A model generated the notes under the pieces. It was given only the letters and a program-made list of their open reading frames with translations, made no database searches and was not told where the DNA came from. Made by a program: the position numbers and the translations under genes. From the NCBI GenBank assembly GCA_013416445.1, contig JACCER010000001.1:1-64000 (forward strand): a DNA stretch of 64,000 nucleotides. The letters are read 5' to 3'. Positions 36,704-47,544 of this stretch are shown in pieces. Source of the DNA: Alcaligenaceae bacterium (lineage in GTDB: Bacteria; Pseudomonadota; Gammaproteobacteria; Burkholderiales; Burkholderiaceae_B). Each line of letters begins with the position of its first letter. Position 1 is the stretch's first letter.

Positions 36704-36727
36704 GTCGGATTAGCGCCGTTAGGCGCC
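36702..36727. repeat. Degenerate REP-like element after greB (copy 6)
   Basis: TAGGTCGGATTAGCGCCGTTAGGCGCC begins at the greB stop, but the second arm decays before the usual GTAATCCGAC. The remaining ~165 bases up to purL show no other clear element. Confidence 0.55.
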
Positions 36728-36894
36728 TGCTCAGTCCCCGCCCACACCGGACAACGTCATCAGAACCCGACAGCATCGCTAACACCCATTGCATAATCCA
36801 GCACCCAAGACTGGCAAGCCCAAAGGTCAAGAACCCGCCTTCTTGCACAAGCGGGTAAAATGGCGCATTTCCCTCTTTTTGCCTGCGTCGTATC

Positions 36895-39800
36895 GTGAAC
36901 TCTATCCAGTATTTACTTGGCTCTTCGGTGCTATCCTCATTCCGTCGTGAACGCCTGTTGCAGCGGTTTGCCGAACTTGGCCTGCCCGTCGCCGACATCA
37001 ATGGCCGCTACGAACACTACGTGTGGACCGAAGCCGGCCTGAACCCGCAAGACCAGGCGCAACTGGAACAATTGCTCGATTACGGCGTTACGGCTGATGC
37101 CGACCACGAAAGCAAGCATTTGCTGGTTTTGCGCGTGGTGCCCCGTTTTGGAACCGTGTCGCCCTGGGCTAGCAAAGCCACTGACATCGCTCATAATTGC
37201 GGCCTGCAGTCGGTGCGTCGCATAGAGCGCGGCATACGCTACACCCTTACACCGGCACGAGGGCTGCTGGGCGCCAAAACCTTTACGGCGGAACAGCTGG
37301 CCCTTATCGCCGATTGCCTGCACGACCGCATGACGCAAACTGTGGTCGACGCTGCTTTCGATGGCGCGGCACTGTTCGCGTCGTTGCCCGGCAAACCTAT
37401 ACAAATGATAGACGTCATCGGCCAAGGCCAGGCGGCGCTGTCTGAAGCCAATCGCAACTTGGGTCTGGCGCTGTCCGACGACGAAGTCGAATACCTGGAA
37501 GCGGCGTTCAAGCAGTTGGGGCGCAACCCCACTGATGTAGAACTGATGATGTTCGCGCAGGCCAATAGCGAACACTGTCGTCATAAAATTTTCAATGCCC
37601 AGTGGGTCATTGACGGCATTGCACAAGAAAACACCTTGTTCGGCATGATACGTGCCACCCATGCAGCGCAGCCCGAAGGTACTATCGTGGCCTATTCCGA
37701 TAACTCCGCCATTATGGCGGGTGGCCCGGCAACTTTGTTCCATGCGGGCAATACGGCCGACGTATCCACTTACGAACATCATCAGGCTGTGGTGCATACC
37801 CTGATGAAGGTAGAAACCCATAACCACCCGACAGCAATTGCGCCTTTCCCCGGCGCGGCTACTGGAGCGGGCGGCGAAATCCGCGACGAAGGGGCCACCG
37901 GGCGAGGCTCCAAGCCCAAGGCCGGCCTGACCGGCTTTACCGTTTCCAATCTTAATTTTGCCGATGCGCAGGAACCCTGGGAAACCGATCTGCACGGCGC
38001 ACCCGACCGCATCGCCAGTCCGCTCGATATCATGATAGAAGGGCCCATAGGCGGGGCGGCGTTCAGCAATGAATTCGGCCGCCCGACCTTGCTGGGCTAT
38101 TTCCGCAGTTTTGAACAAAGTGTGGCCGGTACGCGCTGGGGTTACCACAAGCCCATCATGATTGCCGGTGGCCTGGGCTCTATCGACGCCCGCCTTACCC
38201 ACAAAGATCCTATTCCACCCGGCGCCTTGCTGATTCAGTTGGGCGGCCCTGGCATGCGTATCGGCATGGGCGGCAGTGCGGCTTCCAGCATGAGCGCCGG
38301 CACCAATAGCGCTGAACTGGATTTCGATTCCGTGCAGCGCGACAACCCAGAACTGGAACGTCGCGCACAAGAAGTCATAGACCGTTGCTGGCAGCAAGGC
38401 GACAACAACCCCATCGTCGCCATACACGACGTGGGCGCGGGTGGGTTGTCCAATGCCTTTCCCGAATTGGTCAACGACGCTGGCCGTGGCGCCATCTTTG
38501 AACTGCAGCAGGTTCACCTGGAAGAGTCAGGCCTGTCAGCGGCTGAGATCTGGAGCAATGAATCGCAAGAACGCTATGTGTTGGCGATTCTGCCCCAAGA
38601 CCTGCCACGCTTTGCCGCCATTGCTCAACGTGAACGCTGCCCGTTCGCGGTAGTGGGCGTGGCCACCGAAGAGCGTCAATTGCGGGTTACTTACGGCGAG
38701 GGCCTGCCTGGCGTATCTGAACATATCCAGCCCAAAGCGGCCGACGAAGTGCGCCCGGTCGATGTCCCCATTGACGTTATTTTAGGCAAGCCGCCGCGCA
38801 TGACACGCGATGTGCAACGTGTGTCGGGTCAGGGTGAAGACCTTGATATCACTGATATTGCGCTTGATGAGGCCATCAATCGTGTGTTGCGCCATCCTAC
38901 TGTGGCCAGCAAAAACTTTCTTATTACTATAGGTGACCGCTCTGTGGGCGGTTTAAGCAGCCGCGACCAACTGGTTGGGCCCTGGCAGGTGCCGGTGGCC
39001 GACTGCGCAGTCACGCTGGCCGACTATGAAGGCGTGCGCGGCGAAGCCATGGCCATGGGTGAACGTACTCCCATCGCCATGATAAACGCGCCGGCGTCGG
39101 GCCGCATGGCAGTTGCCGAAGCCCTGACCAATCTCGTGGCCAGCGATGTGCAATCGCTTAAAGACATCAAGCTGTCAGCCAACTGGATGGCCGCTTGCGG
39201 CGCGCCTGGCCAGGATGCGGCGCTCTACGATACCGTGTCTGCCGTCAGCGATTGGTGCCAGCAGTTGGGGCTGTCGATACCGGTTGGCAAAGATTCCTTA
39301 TCCATGCGCACCGCCTGGTCTCACGAGGGCGAGCCTCGCGAAGTACTGGCGCCTGTGTCCCTGATCGTGACGGCATTTGCGCCAGTGGCCGATGTGCGTG
39401 CCACCCTGACACCGCAGTTGCGCACCGACGCTGGTGATACTGCGCTGATTCTTATCGATCTGGGCTTTGGGCAGCAACGCCTGGGCGCTTCCATATTGGC
39501 GCAGGCCTTTAACCGGGTGGGGCAGCAGGTTCCTGATATTACCGATGCTACGGCGCTGACGGCGTTTTTCACGGTGTTGCGCCAATTGGCAGCCGACGAC
39601 CTGATACTCGCCTACCACGACCGCTCCGATGGCGGATTGCTGGCTACAGTCTGCGAAATGGCGTTTGCCGGGCATGTAGGGGTGTCGATCAACATTGATA
39701 TGCTGACCATAGATCCGGTGGCTTCCGACTATGGCGATTACAAAATTCGCGAAGATCAGGTGTCGGTGCAGCGCGAAGAACTTACTTTAAAGGCCTTGTT

Positions 39801-40950
39801 CGCCGAAGAGGCGGGCGCTGTCATTCAGGTTCCGCTGGCTCAGCGCGATGCGGTGCTGCAGCGTTTACGCGCCGTTGGTTTGTCGGTGTGCTCGCATGCC
39901 ATCGGCGGCCTGAACAAGCAGGACGAAATACAAATTTTCCGCGATGGCAAGTGTATTTACCAGAAGCCGCGTGCTGAACTGGGCCAGCAATGGGGCGAGG
40001 TCAGCCGCCGTATCATGGCGCTGCGTGATAACCCAGCCTGCGCCCAGGCTGAATTCGACACCTGGCAAGACAAGAACGACCCGGGCCTGTCGCCTGTGGT
40101 CGCGTTTAATCCGCAAGAAGATATTTGCGCGCCATTTATCAATACCGGCAAGCGTCCCAAGGTGGCTATCTTGCGCGAGCAAGGTTGCAATAGCCAGGTG
40201 GAAATGGCCTGGGCTTTTGACAAGGCCGGCTTCCAGGCCGAAGACGTGCACATGACCGACCTGCTGTCGGGGCGTGCGCGCCTGGATGGCATGCAGGGGC
40301 TGGTTGCCGTAGGTGGATTCAGCTATGGCGACGTGCTGGGCGCCGGTGAAGGCTGGGCGCGCACCATACGTTTCAATGAGTTGCTGGCTGACCAGTTTGC
40401 GGCGTATTTTGCGCGGCCCGATACTTTCGCGTTGGGCATTTGCAATGGCTGCCAAATGATGGCGGCGCTGGCCAGCATGATACCGGGCGCAGAGCACTGG
40501 CCGCGCTTTACGCGCAACCAGTCGGAAAAATACGAGGCGCGCTTATCTTTGGTAGAAATTCCTGATTCGCCTTCCTTGTTCCTGCATGGCATGGCTGGCA
40601 CGCGCGTGCCGGTGGCTGTGGCGCATGGCGAGGGGTATGCAAATTTTACGCAACAAGGCACGCTGGCGCAGGTGAAGACAGCTTTGCATTTTGTGGATAA
40701 CCGGGGGGCGCGTACAGAGCAGTATCCGTCTAACCCGAATGGCAGTCCGCAGGGGATAGCGGGTGTTACGACTGCGGACGGGCGTTTTACCGTGCTAATG
40801 CCGCATCCCGAGCGCGTTACGCGTAATGTGATGATGTCGTGGGCGCCAAAAAGCTGGGGGCCTGCGGACACGGGTGGGCTTGGTAGTCCGCATGGCGGTT
40901 ATAGCCCCTGGATGCGGATGTTCCGGAATGCCAGGGTGTGGTTGGGGTGA
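36895..40950 (+). CDS. purL: Phosphoribosylformylglycinamidine synthase (FGAM synthase), single-chain
   Basis: A 1351-residue large PurL: ATP- and glutamine-dependent conversion of FGAR to FGAM, the fourth step of de novo purine synthesis. Domain order: N-terminal PurS-like domain (1-150), linker, and the synthetase domains with the ATP/metal block [37 protein letters not shown]. Also [20 protein letters not shown] and [10 protein letters not shown]. The C-terminal class I glutaminase (~1090-1351) has the nucleophile Cys in [15 protein letters not shown]. It is full length for proteobacterial PurL. It starts at GTG 36895 ([22 protein letters not shown]) with no strong ribosome-binding site visible. 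Confidence 0.96.
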   Translation: MNSIQYLLGSSVLSSFRRERLLQRFAELGLPVADINGRYEHYVWTEAGLNPQDQAQLEQLLDYGVTADADHESKHLLVLRVVPRFGTVSPWASKATDIAHNCGLQSVRRIERGIRYTLTPARGLLGAKTFTAEQLALIADCLHDRMTQTVVDAAFDGAALFASLPGKPIQMIDVIGQGQAALSEANRNLGLALSDDEVEYLEAAFKQLGRNPTDVELMMFAQANSEHCRHKIFNAQWVIDGIAQENTLFGMIRATHAAQPEGTIVAYSDNSAIMAGGPATLFHAGNTADVSTYEHHQAVVHTLMKVETHNHPTAIAPFPGAATGAGGEIRDEGATGRGSKPKAGLTGFTVSNLNFADAQEPWETDLHGAPDRIASPLDIMIEGPIGGAAFSNEFGRPTLLGYFRSFEQSVAGTRWGYHKPIMIAGGLGSIDARLTHKDPIPPGALLIQLGGPGMRIGMGGSAASSMSAGTNSAELDFDSVQRDNPELERRAQEVIDRCWQQGDNNPIVAIHDVGAGGLSNAFPELVNDAGRGAIFELQQVHLEESGLSAAEIWSNESQERYVLAILPQDLPRFAAIAQRERCPFAVVGVATEERQLRVTYGEGLPGVSEHIQPKAADEVRPVDVPIDVILGKPPRMTRDVQRVSGQGEDLDITDIALDEAINRVLRHPTVASKNFLITIGDRSVGGLSSRDQLVGPWQVPVADCAVTLADYEGVRGEAMAMGERTPIAMINAPASGRMAVAEALTNLVASDVQSLKDIKLSANWMAACGAPGQDAALYDTVSAVSDWCQQLGLSIPVGKDSLSMRTAWSHEGEPREVLAPVSLIVTAFAPVADVRATLTPQLRTDAGDTALILIDLGFGQQRLGASILAQAFNRVGQQVPDITDATALTAFFTVLRQLAADDLILAYHDRSDGGLLATVCEMAFAGHVGVSINIDMLTIDPVASDYGDYKIREDQVSVQREELTLKALFAEEAGAVIQVPLAQRDAVLQRLRAVGLSVCSHAIGGLNKQDEIQIFRDGKCIYQKPRAELGQQWGEVSRRIMALRDNPACAQAEFDTWQDKNDPGLSPVVAFNPQEDICAPFINTGKRPKVAILREQGCNSQVEMAWAFDKAGFQAEDVHMTDLLSGRARLDGMQGLVAVGGFSYGDVLGAGEGWARTIRFNELLADQFAAYFARPDTFALGICNGCQMMAALASMIPGAEHWPRFTRNQSEKYEARLSLVEIPDSPSLFLHGMAGTRVPVAVAHGEGYANFTQQGTLAQVKTALHFVDNRGARTEQYPSNPNGSPQGIAGVTTADGRFTVLMPHPERVTRNVMMSWAPKSWGPADTGGLGSPHGGYSPWMRMFRNARVWLG

Positions 40951-40955
40951 TGCGC

Positions 40956-42035
40956 TCAAGACGGAAACACCCATACGTGTTCTGCAGGCAGTTCCAAGTG
41001 GCACTGGCCCGGCACGCGCTCTTGCATTCCATAGGCCCGTACTACAAACGCATCTTGGGCATTGGCGCCATGGGCCCGGAACAGATATTCCCATTTTTCG
41101 CCCAGGTACATGCTGGTCAGCAGAGGCAGTTGTACGCTGTTTTCGCTGCTGCTGGTACCTAACTTTACTTGTTCCACCCTTATGATGGCGCTGGCGTTTT
41201 GGCCTTGTTGCAGGCCTTCGCCGGCTCTGCCGCGTAGTTCCCAGCCCTGACCTTGCACCACCGCCTGGCCGTTACTGATTTCGCTGACAGTACCTTGCAG
41301 GATGTTATTGCTGCCCATGAATTCGGCGCAGAACAAAGAGTGGGGTGAGCCGTACATTTCTTGCGGTGTGCCTTGCTGCTCGATTTTGCCATTATTGAGC
41401 AACAGGATGCGGTCGGAAATCGCCATGGCTTCGTTCTGGTCATGCGTTACCATGATGGCTGACAAACCCAGGCGCAGTATCAGTTCGCGTAGAAAGGCGC
41501 GTGCCTCTTCACGCAGCTTGGCGTCCAGGTTGGATAAGGGTTCGTCTAGCAGCAGCACGGGTGGGTTGTAGACCAGCGCGCGCCCTATGGCTACCCGTTG
41601 TTGCTGCCCGCCGGATAATTCATGCGGATAACGCAGCCCCAGTTTGCCCAGCCCCAATTGGTTCAGGATGTCTTGCACCCGGGTTTGCTGTTCAGCCTTC
41701 TTGATTTTGCGCAGCTTGAGCGGGTAGGCAATGTTTTCAGCCACGGTCTTGTGTGGCCATAGTGCATACGACTGGAATACGATGCCCAGTTCGCGTAGTT
41801 CGGCTGGGACTTCAGCGCGGGTTTCGTTATCGAACAGGACACGGTCGTTCATGACGATACGGCCTTTTTTTGCGGCTTCAAGCCCGGCGATGGCGCGCAG
41901 CAGGGTGGTTTTCCCACTGCCCGACGGCCCCAGCAGGGACACGACTTCGCCGCGCTGCAATTGCATGGAAACGCCCTTGAGTACGGGATTGGCGCCGTAG
42001 TCCAGATGCAGATTCTCGACAGATAGTTCAATCAT
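40956..42035 (-). CDS. ABC transporter ATP-binding protein with TOBE domain
   Basis: A 359-residue cytoplasmic ATPase of the CysA/FbpC/PotA group. Walker A is GPSGSGKTT, the Q-loop VFQSYALWPHKTVAENIAYPL, the signature LSGGQQQRVAIGRAL, Walker B VLLLDEPLSNLD and the H-loop IMVTHDQNEAM. A C-terminal TOBE-type domain follows (residues ~240-359: SNNILQGTVSEISNGQAVVQG...). ATG 42035 is chosen because GGAG precedes it by 8 bases; it overlaps the permease end by 8 bases. It is the last gene of the operon SBP-permease-ATPase and convergent with purL, only 5 bases away. Confidence 0.9.
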   Translation of the reverse strand: MIELSVENLHLDYGANPVLKGVSMQLQRGEVVSLLGPSGSGKTTLLRAIAGLEAAKKGRIVMNDRVLFDNETRAEVPAELRELGIVFQSYALWPHKTVAENIAYPLKLRKIKKAEQQTRVQDILNQLGLGKLGLRYPHELSGGQQQRVAIGRALVYNPPVLLLDEPLSNLDAKLREEARAFLRELILRLGLSAIMVTHDQNEAMAISDRILLLNNGKIEQQGTPQEMYGSPHSLFCAEFMGSNNILQGTVSEISNGQAVVQGQGWELRGRAGEGLQQGQNASAIIRVEQVKLGTSSSENSVQLPLLTSMYLGEKWEYLFRAHGANAQDAFVVRAYGMQERVPGQCHLELPAEHVWVFPS

Positions 42036-43797
42036 GAAGTTTGACTCCAAAGCGCAAGGCCAGGCCCAGGCCTGCGACAACCAGAATAATATTGATGAAC
42101 GAGAGCGCTGCCACGATATCGATGGCGCCGGTGGCCCATAATGACACCAGCATGGAGCCTATGGTTTCGGTGCCGGGCGACAACAAATACACGCCAGTGG
42201 AGTATTCGCGTTCGAAGATCAGGAACATCAGCAGCCACGACCCGATCAGCCCGTAGCGGGCCAAGGGCACGGTGATATGCCGCGTGATTTGTGCGCGTGA
42301 GGCGCCGGTGCTGCGAGCGGCTTCTTCCAGTTCAGGTGCAACTTGCAACAGAGTGGCGGAAATCAGACGCAGGCCGTAGGCCATCCAGACTACAGAATAA
42401 GCCAGCCATACGCTGAATATGGTAGACCTGAGGCTACGCAAGGGGTCTATGGCATGTGCGCGCAGCCAGTTGGCCATGGGCAGTACAGACAACCAGCCGT
42501 CTTTCAGGGAATTCTCCAGCCACATGGGCACGAACAGAAATACCCATAAAAACGCCAGGCCGGCAAGCAACCCCGGGACGGCGCGTGGTACGAGCACGCT
42601 GTAATCCATGAAGCGGCTGACGCCGTCGTTTTTGCGGTGGGTAACCAGGGCGATAGCGGTGTAGCAGGCTACGGCCAGGGCGCCGCCGATCACGCCTATG
42701 GCGACCGAGTTGACGATGGCGCGTATCAGGGTGGGCTGCTCGAAAATGGTGTGGAATGCGCGCACCGACAAGACATCGAAGAGTGACACACCAAAACCCC
42801 AGTTCGATACGAAAGCGCGTAATACTACGCCGGCCAGGGGCACAACGACGGCCACCAGCAGCCATAGCATGACGACTGCGCCCGCTACCCAGCGCCATTT
42901 GCCTAGAGGCAGGGGGCGGGGGCGCGCGGCCTTGCCCTTGACTGTGGCATAGCGGTTGGCGCTGCGCAATAGGTGGCGCTGCAGCATGACCAATGGGATG
43001 GTGAAGGCGATGAGCACCATGGCCACCGCCGCCATGAGATGGTAAGACGGTATGCCTAGTTTGTTGGTCAGCTTATATAGGTAGGTGGATAGAACGAGAT
43101 GACCTTCGGGGTCGCCCAGCACCAGCATCAGGCCAAAGACCTCCAGGCCCAGGAAAAACAGCAAGACCGTAGCGTAGGATATGGCGGGGCGCACCATGGG
43201 CAGGCTGACCGCCGTCATGACCTGCAAGGGGCTGGCCCCCACTGTGCGCGCCGCCTCTTCAACATCAGAGCCCAGGTTGTGCAGGGCCGAGGTAATGTAC
43301 AGGTAGGCATAGGGCACGTGCGTGAGGCCGGCGATGATGATGATGGCTGGCAGGGAATAGATATTCCAGGGTACGAAACCCAGCAGGTCTTGCGCCCAGG
43401 TCGAGAAGAACCCGACCGGGCCGGCGGCCACCACGTAGCCGAACCCCAGCACCATGGGCGAGACGAACACGGGAACCAGAATTAAGGGTTCTATCCAGCG
43501 CCGTCCCGGCAGGTCGGTGCGCGACACCAGGAAGGCCAGGATGCCGCCCAGCGGGATGGCAATAATGCACAGCCCGAATGCCAGCATGAAACCGCTTTTG
43601 AGCGCTTTGTAGAAATCGGGGTCGGCAAAAATGAAGTCATAGCCTTCAACGCCAAAGTGGCGCGACGGCATAAAAAATGGCTCTGACAGAAAACTTTGGA
43701 AAATGATCAGGGATAGCGGCAGGTAGATCGCCAGCGCGGTAAGGGCTACGACCAGCCCGCGCGGCAAGGACTGCCATCTGCGACGCAAGGTATACAT
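42028..43797 (-). CDS. ABC transporter permease, fused double permease (FbpB/PhnU-like)
   Basis: A 589-residue inner-membrane permease with two homologous binding-protein-dependent transport halves and about twelve hydrophobic segments. EAA-type loops are visible at GSDVEEAARTVGASPLQVMTAVSLP in the first half and APELEEAARSTGASRAQITRHITVPL in the second. It starts at ATG 43797 (MYTLRRRWQSLPRG). It is overlapped by the ATPase start and lies 79 bases downstream of the binding-protein gene. Substrate class: ferric ion, polyamine, phosphonate or sugar-phosphate; the sequence alone does not decide. Confidence 0.9.
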   Translation of the reverse strand: MYTLRRRWQSLPRGLVVALTALAIYLPLSLIIFQSFLSEPFFMPSRHFGVEGYDFIFADPDFYKALKSGFMLAFGLCIIAIPLGGILAFLVSRTDLPGRRWIEPLILVPVFVSPMVLGFGYVVAAGPVGFFSTWAQDLLGFVPWNIYSLPAIIIIAGLTHVPYAYLYITSALHNLGSDVEEAARTVGASPLQVMTAVSLPMVRPAISYATVLLFFLGLEVFGLMLVLGDPEGHLVLSTYLYKLTNKLGIPSYHLMAAVAMVLIAFTIPLVMLQRHLLRSANRYATVKGKAARPRPLPLGKWRWVAGAVVMLWLLVAVVVPLAGVVLRAFVSNWGFGVSLFDVLSVRAFHTIFEQPTLIRAIVNSVAIGVIGGALAVACYTAIALVTHRKNDGVSRFMDYSVLVPRAVPGLLAGLAFLWVFLFVPMWLENSLKDGWLSVLPMANWLRAHAIDPLRSLRSTIFSVWLAYSVVWMAYGLRLISATLLQVAPELEEAARSTGASRAQITRHITVPLARYGLIGSWLLMFLIFEREYSTGVYLLSPGTETIGSMLVSLWATGAIDIVAALSFINIILVVAGLGLALRFGVKLHD

Positions 43798-43876
43798 GGG
43801 ATATCACCCTGGGAAGTAGTGCATGCCAGCGCCGGTGATCAGGGGCGGGCATGCGGGTCGGGAGCGTAAAAGGCGG

Positions 43877-44974
43877 CTACTTGCCGGCGGCAGTGCGCCA
43901 GTCTTTGATGAACTCCAGGCGTTTGTCCTGGTTCAGGTAGTCAAGCAGCGATTCGTCCACCGGAATGGGTTTGAGCGAGGCACCCAGCTTCTTGGTCATG
44001 CCGTCGACATCGTTGTCGCCATCAATATCGTTGCGTACTGATGCCAGGTCGGCTTTGTTGGCAAGCACGTTCTGGCCGCGTTGCGACAACAGGTAGTCCA
44101 TCCATAGCTTGGCGGCATTTTGATGCTTTGCCGTTTTACCAATGAAAGCCACACGCGATAGCACCAGGGTGTAATCGGTGGGGTAGGAAACGCCCAGGCC
44201 AGGGTCTTTCTTGGCCCGTGTTTCGGCATAGGAACCCAGGATGTTGTAGCCGACCAGGTTTTCGCCTGAAGAGACACGCTCCATCATGGTGCCGGTTGAT
44301 GACTGCACCACCATGCCGGCTTTGGCAATACCTTTCAGGACGGTGAAGTAGTTCGGGTCGTTGCGGCTGTCTTGGACGGCAAGCATAAAGCCTACTGCCG
44401 ATTTCTCAATGTCGTAGGTGGTGACCTTGTTTTTGAATCGAGCCAGGTCGCTGTCTATCAGTTTGGCCAGCGCCGCATGCGTGGTGGGGACTTCTTCTGG
44501 CTTGATCAGGCGTGTGTTGTAAATGAAGACGGCAGGTTCGTAGGTGGTGCCATAGGCGGCGTCTTTCCAGACGGACCATTTGGGCAGGTTGGGGATTTCA
44601 GGTGATTTGTAGGTCAGGGCGAAATCTACGGCGAGTTTCAGTGCCGAGTCCATGGATGAGCTCCAGACGACGTCGCCGGTATTCCCGCCCGCGGCCTGTT
44701 CGCTGATGTAGCGGCTATACAGTTCGGTGCTGTTCATGTCGTTGTATTCGACCTTGATGCCGGGGTAAAGCGCTTCGAAGTCCTGGATGACAGGGTTGGC
44801 TGCTTTGGTATCGGTAGTGGAATAAATAACCACCTTGCCTTCTTTTTTGGCGGCATCGACGATTTTTTGATAATCGGCAGGGTAGTTGGCAGGGGTCTGG
44901 GCAGCAACGGCGCCCGCAAGGGCGGTGCTGAATACGGCAGCGCATACGGCTGCTACGCGTGAAAGATGCAACAT
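43877..44974 (-). CDS. ABC transporter substrate-binding protein (AfuA/FbpA superfamily)
   Basis: A 365-residue periplasmic binding protein. A clear signal peptide (MLHLSRVAAVCAAVFSTALAGAVAAQ, cut expected after AAA/VAA near residue 25) precedes YQKIVDAAKKEGKVVIYSTT. Then come FEALYPGIKVEYNDMNSTELYSRY, GDVVWSSSMDSALKL and TYDIEKSAVGFMLAVQD. GYNILGSYAETRA and PTDYTLVLSRVAFI follow. It lacks the adjacent Tyr pair typical of Fe(III) binders, so iron is not assured. The C-terminal half of the neighbouring histidine kinase is a paralogue of this protein. ATG 44974 follows AGGAG by 7 bases. Confidence 0.92.
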   Translation of the reverse strand: MLHLSRVAAVCAAVFSTALAGAVAAQTPANYPADYQKIVDAAKKEGKVVIYSTTDTKAANPVIQDFEALYPGIKVEYNDMNSTELYSRYISEQAAGGNTGDVVWSSSMDSALKLAVDFALTYKSPEIPNLPKWSVWKDAAYGTTYEPAVFIYNTRLIKPEEVPTTHAALAKLIDSDLARFKNKVTTYDIEKSAVGFMLAVQDSRNDPNYFTVLKGIAKAGMVVQSSTGTMMERVSSGENLVGYNILGSYAETRAKKDPGLGVSYPTDYTLVLSRVAFIGKTAKHQNAAKLWMDYLLSQRGQNVLANKADLASVRNDIDGDNDVDGMTKKLGASLKPIPVDESLLDYLNQDKRLEFIKDWRTAAGK

Positions 44975-45051
44975 GCTGGTCTCCTCCAGGATGGTTGGCA
45001 AAAAAGGCAGGTTGTGGCCTATCTTGCAATCATCTTAGGAGTAAAAGCCTG

Positions 45052-47544
45052 TCAGGGTCCTGTCGTCAGTGGCAGCGGCGTATCGGTGACCAGGCGCTTC
45101 CAGTTTTTCAGGAAACGGCTATGACGTTGCTGATCCAGGCCTACCAGCAAGGCCGGCGTCAGGGCTATAGGCTGCACTATGCTTTGCGAGAGCGCGAACG
45201 GGCTGGCCGGGTAGCCCTTTTCAGTGTGAGCGGGCATGATGGCGCCCAGGCCGGCCTGGCCAGCCGCGACCGCCTGGCCCTCGGGCGACAGCAGCCAGTC
45301 TATGAAAGCGGCCGCCAGTTGCGGTTGGGTGGTGTTGTGGGTGATCAGCGCGGCGCGCGCCAGCACCAGCACATAATCTTGCGGCACGACTATGCCCAAG
45401 CGGTGGCCAGCCTCTTGCCGTGCCATGGCATAAGATCCAAGCACGTTGTAGCCTAGGTCCAGTTCGCCGTTTTCTATTTTGTCGAGAATGTTGGCGGTGT
45501 TGGCCTCACGTTGGACGTTGACCTGCCCCAAGGCGTTGGCCAGCCCCCAGAAGTTGGATGTCAGGGTTTCGTCCTGAACTGCCAGCAAGTGCCCGACGCT
45601 GCTGATGGCGATGTCGTAGGTGCCTATGCGTCCGTGCATATTTTTTGGGCTTTTTTCCAGCAGGCTAAGCAAGGCTTGGCGCGAACGCGGTACGGTTGCT
45701 TCGGTGTAGCGGTCCAGGTTATAGACCATGACAATAGGTTCGAAGGTAAAACCGAATACTTCCGAGCGCCATCTGGCCCATGCCGGCAATTCTTTGGTGT
45801 AGCCCGAGGCATAAGGCAGTGCGTAGCCGTCGTTGGCCAGTTTTACCTGCAAGTCGACCGCCGAACTGATGAGTATATCGGGGTGTTGCAGTGTGCCGGC
45901 GACAGCGCCTTGATAAAGCTGGCGCGTGCCGATTTCGTGGTAGACCAGAGATACTTGTGGGTGGGCCTTCTGGAAGGCTGTGGCCAGGGGGGCAAACAGG
46001 GGTGTATCGGTAGAGCCCGCTATGGTCAGGGTGGAAGAGGGCTGCGCGGCAGGGTAGTAAGTGGTGGCTTCAAATGGTGTTTGGGCTCGCGCTGCGCCAG
46101 GTGACGCCAGGTTGGCCAGCGCCAACACGGTGGCCAGGCATAGTGTGGCCAGCGCCGACCCGGCAGGCGTTGTTGCGGCCAAGGGCAGGGTGACATAAAC
46201 CAGCAAGCCGCCTCCGGGCCGATTGCGCAGTGACAGCGTACCGGCGTGCGCATCAATGACAGCCTTGACAATGGACAGCCCCAGCCCTGATCCTGGCTGG
46301 GATTCGGTTCCGCTGCCACGACCGAAGCGCTCTAGCACGGTGTCCTTTTCGTGGTCGGCAATGCCAGGCCCACGGTCGGCCACCGTCAGGCCCAGGCGAT
46401 TGCCCGGTAAACCTTCGGCCAGGATTTCGACCTCGCCATCGTGGGCATAGCGCAAGGCGTTGTCCACCAGGTTGCGCAGCATTTCTCGTAGCGCGACCCT
46501 GTCTCCCCATATGCGACCGCGGCGCACTTCCGGGGCAATGGCAATGCGCAGGCGCTGAGCATCTAGTGGACCTATGCGTTGACGTGTTTCGTTGATGATT
46601 TCAGCAACTCCCACCATGACGTGGCCGTTGGCGCCCAGGCGGTGCGTAATCGTGGCGTCCATCAGTAACTGGTTGACCAGTTGGCTGGCGCGCGACGCAT
46701 TCAGGTGTATGCGCGTGAGCCGCTCGTGGAGTTTTTCCGGGTTGGTTTCCTCTAGGGCGATTTCGGACTGCGCCCGCAAAGAGGCCAAGGGAGTGCGTAC
46801 CTGATGGGCGGCGTCGGCCACGAGATTGTTCAGACTGTTCAGCATGCCTTGTAACCGCTGCATGAAGCCATTGAGGGCCTCAACCAGGCGCCGGACTTCT
46901 CGAGGGACGGGGCTGGACAAGGTATGCAAGTCGTCGGGGCCGCGTTGGCGCAGTTCGGCTTCGATAAGACGCAATGGCTGCAAGGCGCGGGTGACGCCAA
47001 ACCACAGCAAACTGAGTGCAACCGCCACCATGACCAGCAAGGGCAACACGCTACGGTTGAGTATTTCTTCGGCCAACGCTTGCCGCGCACCGCGTGTTTC
47101 GGCCACCCTGACGGTGACCCAGCCCGCTTGCTGGTTGAAGGAGGCCAGCCTGCCCACTGTGGTGATGCGGATGTCGTCGTTGCGGTAATGGTCGTTGTGA
47201 AAGCTGGGCTTGGCCGAGCGCGCCAATGGCAGCCCGGCATCCAGGTCGTCATAGCCGGTAACCAGTTTGCCTTGCGCATTGCGTACAGTGTAAAACACCC
47301 GTTCGCTACCCGACAGCATGGCCAGTGCGGCAAAAGGTAGCTCCACCGCGACCTGGTTGTCTTCAAATTGCACTGCGCCGGCAATGGACAAGGCCGAGGC
47401 GGCCAGCAGGCGATCAAAGGCGCGGTTGGCAGCGCGCTGGGCGTAATCGTGCAGGAACACCACTAGCACCACCGACGAGCACAGCAATAAGACGATGGCG
47501 ACCAGGAAGATGCGGCTGCGTATCGAAAATACCTTACTGTTCAT
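45052..47544 (-). CDS. TctE-type sensor histidine kinase fused to a C-terminal periplasmic binding protein
   Basis: An 830-residue fusion. Order: transmembrane helix 1 (11-32), periplasmic 2CSK_N-type sensor (35-160), helix 2 (166-184), HAMP-like linker, and the kinase with H-box DAAHQVRTPLASLRAQ (His247). Next come the N-box MLRNLVDNALRYA (~355-367), G-boxes VADRGPGI and GSGLGLSIVKAVI (~418-430), then a third hydrophobic segment (462-480) ending in an AxA-type site (ARA at 485-487). A binding-protein domain follows (489-830). That domain shares TYDI..S.VG..LAVQD, GYN.LGSYA and P.DY.LVL.R with the adjacent transporter SBP. ATG 47544 overlaps the response regulator end by 11 bases. The ligand sensed is probably that of the neighbouring importer (inference). 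Confidence 0.88.
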   Translation of the reverse strand: MNSKVFSIRSRIFLVAIVLLLCSSVVLVVFLHDYAQRAANRAFDRLLAASALSIAGAVQFEDNQVAVELPFAALAMLSGSERVFYTVRNAQGKLVTGYDDLDAGLPLARSAKPSFHNDHYRNDDIRITTVGRLASFNQQAGWVTVRVAETRGARQALAEEILNRSVLPLLVMVAVALSLLWFGVTRALQPLRLIEAELRQRGPDDLHTLSSPVPREVRRLVEALNGFMQRLQGMLNSLNNLVADAAHQVRTPLASLRAQSEIALEETNPEKLHERLTRIHLNASRASQLVNQLLMDATITHRLGANGHVMVGVAEIINETRQRIGPLDAQRLRIAIAPEVRRGRIWGDRVALREMLRNLVDNALRYAHDGEVEILAEGLPGNRLGLTVADRGPGIADHEKDTVLERFGRGSGTESQPGSGLGLSIVKAVIDAHAGTLSLRNRPGGGLLVYVTLPLAATTPAGSALATLCLATVLALANLASPGAARAQTPFEATTYYPAAQPSSTLTIAGSTDTPLFAPLATAFQKAHPQVSLVYHEIGTRQLYQGAVAGTLQHPDILISSAVDLQVKLANDGYALPYASGYTKELPAWARWRSEVFGFTFEPIVMVYNLDRYTEATVPRSRQALLSLLEKSPKNMHGRIGTYDIAISSVGHLLAVQDETLTSNFWGLANALGQVNVQREANTANILDKIENGELDLGYNVLGSYAMARQEAGHRLGIVVPQDYVLVLARAALITHNTTQPQLAAAFIDWLLSPEGQAVAAGQAGLGAIMPAHTEKGYPASPFALSQSIVQPIALTPALLVGLDQQRHSRFLKNWKRLVTDTPLPLTTGP

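Noticed and set aside
36937-38517. 526-codon open frame on the minus strand opposite purL
   Set aside because: Entirely inside the conserved purL synthetase region, with low-complexity His/Gln/Arg content and no recognisable family.
45052-47544. Treating the kinase-SBP fusion as two genes split by a missed stop
   Set aside because: The frame is continuous through the junction (near residues 450-490 of the product) and no internal ATG with a good ribosome-binding site precedes the SBP signal-like segment. A sequencing error cannot be excluded, but nothing in the sequence points to one.
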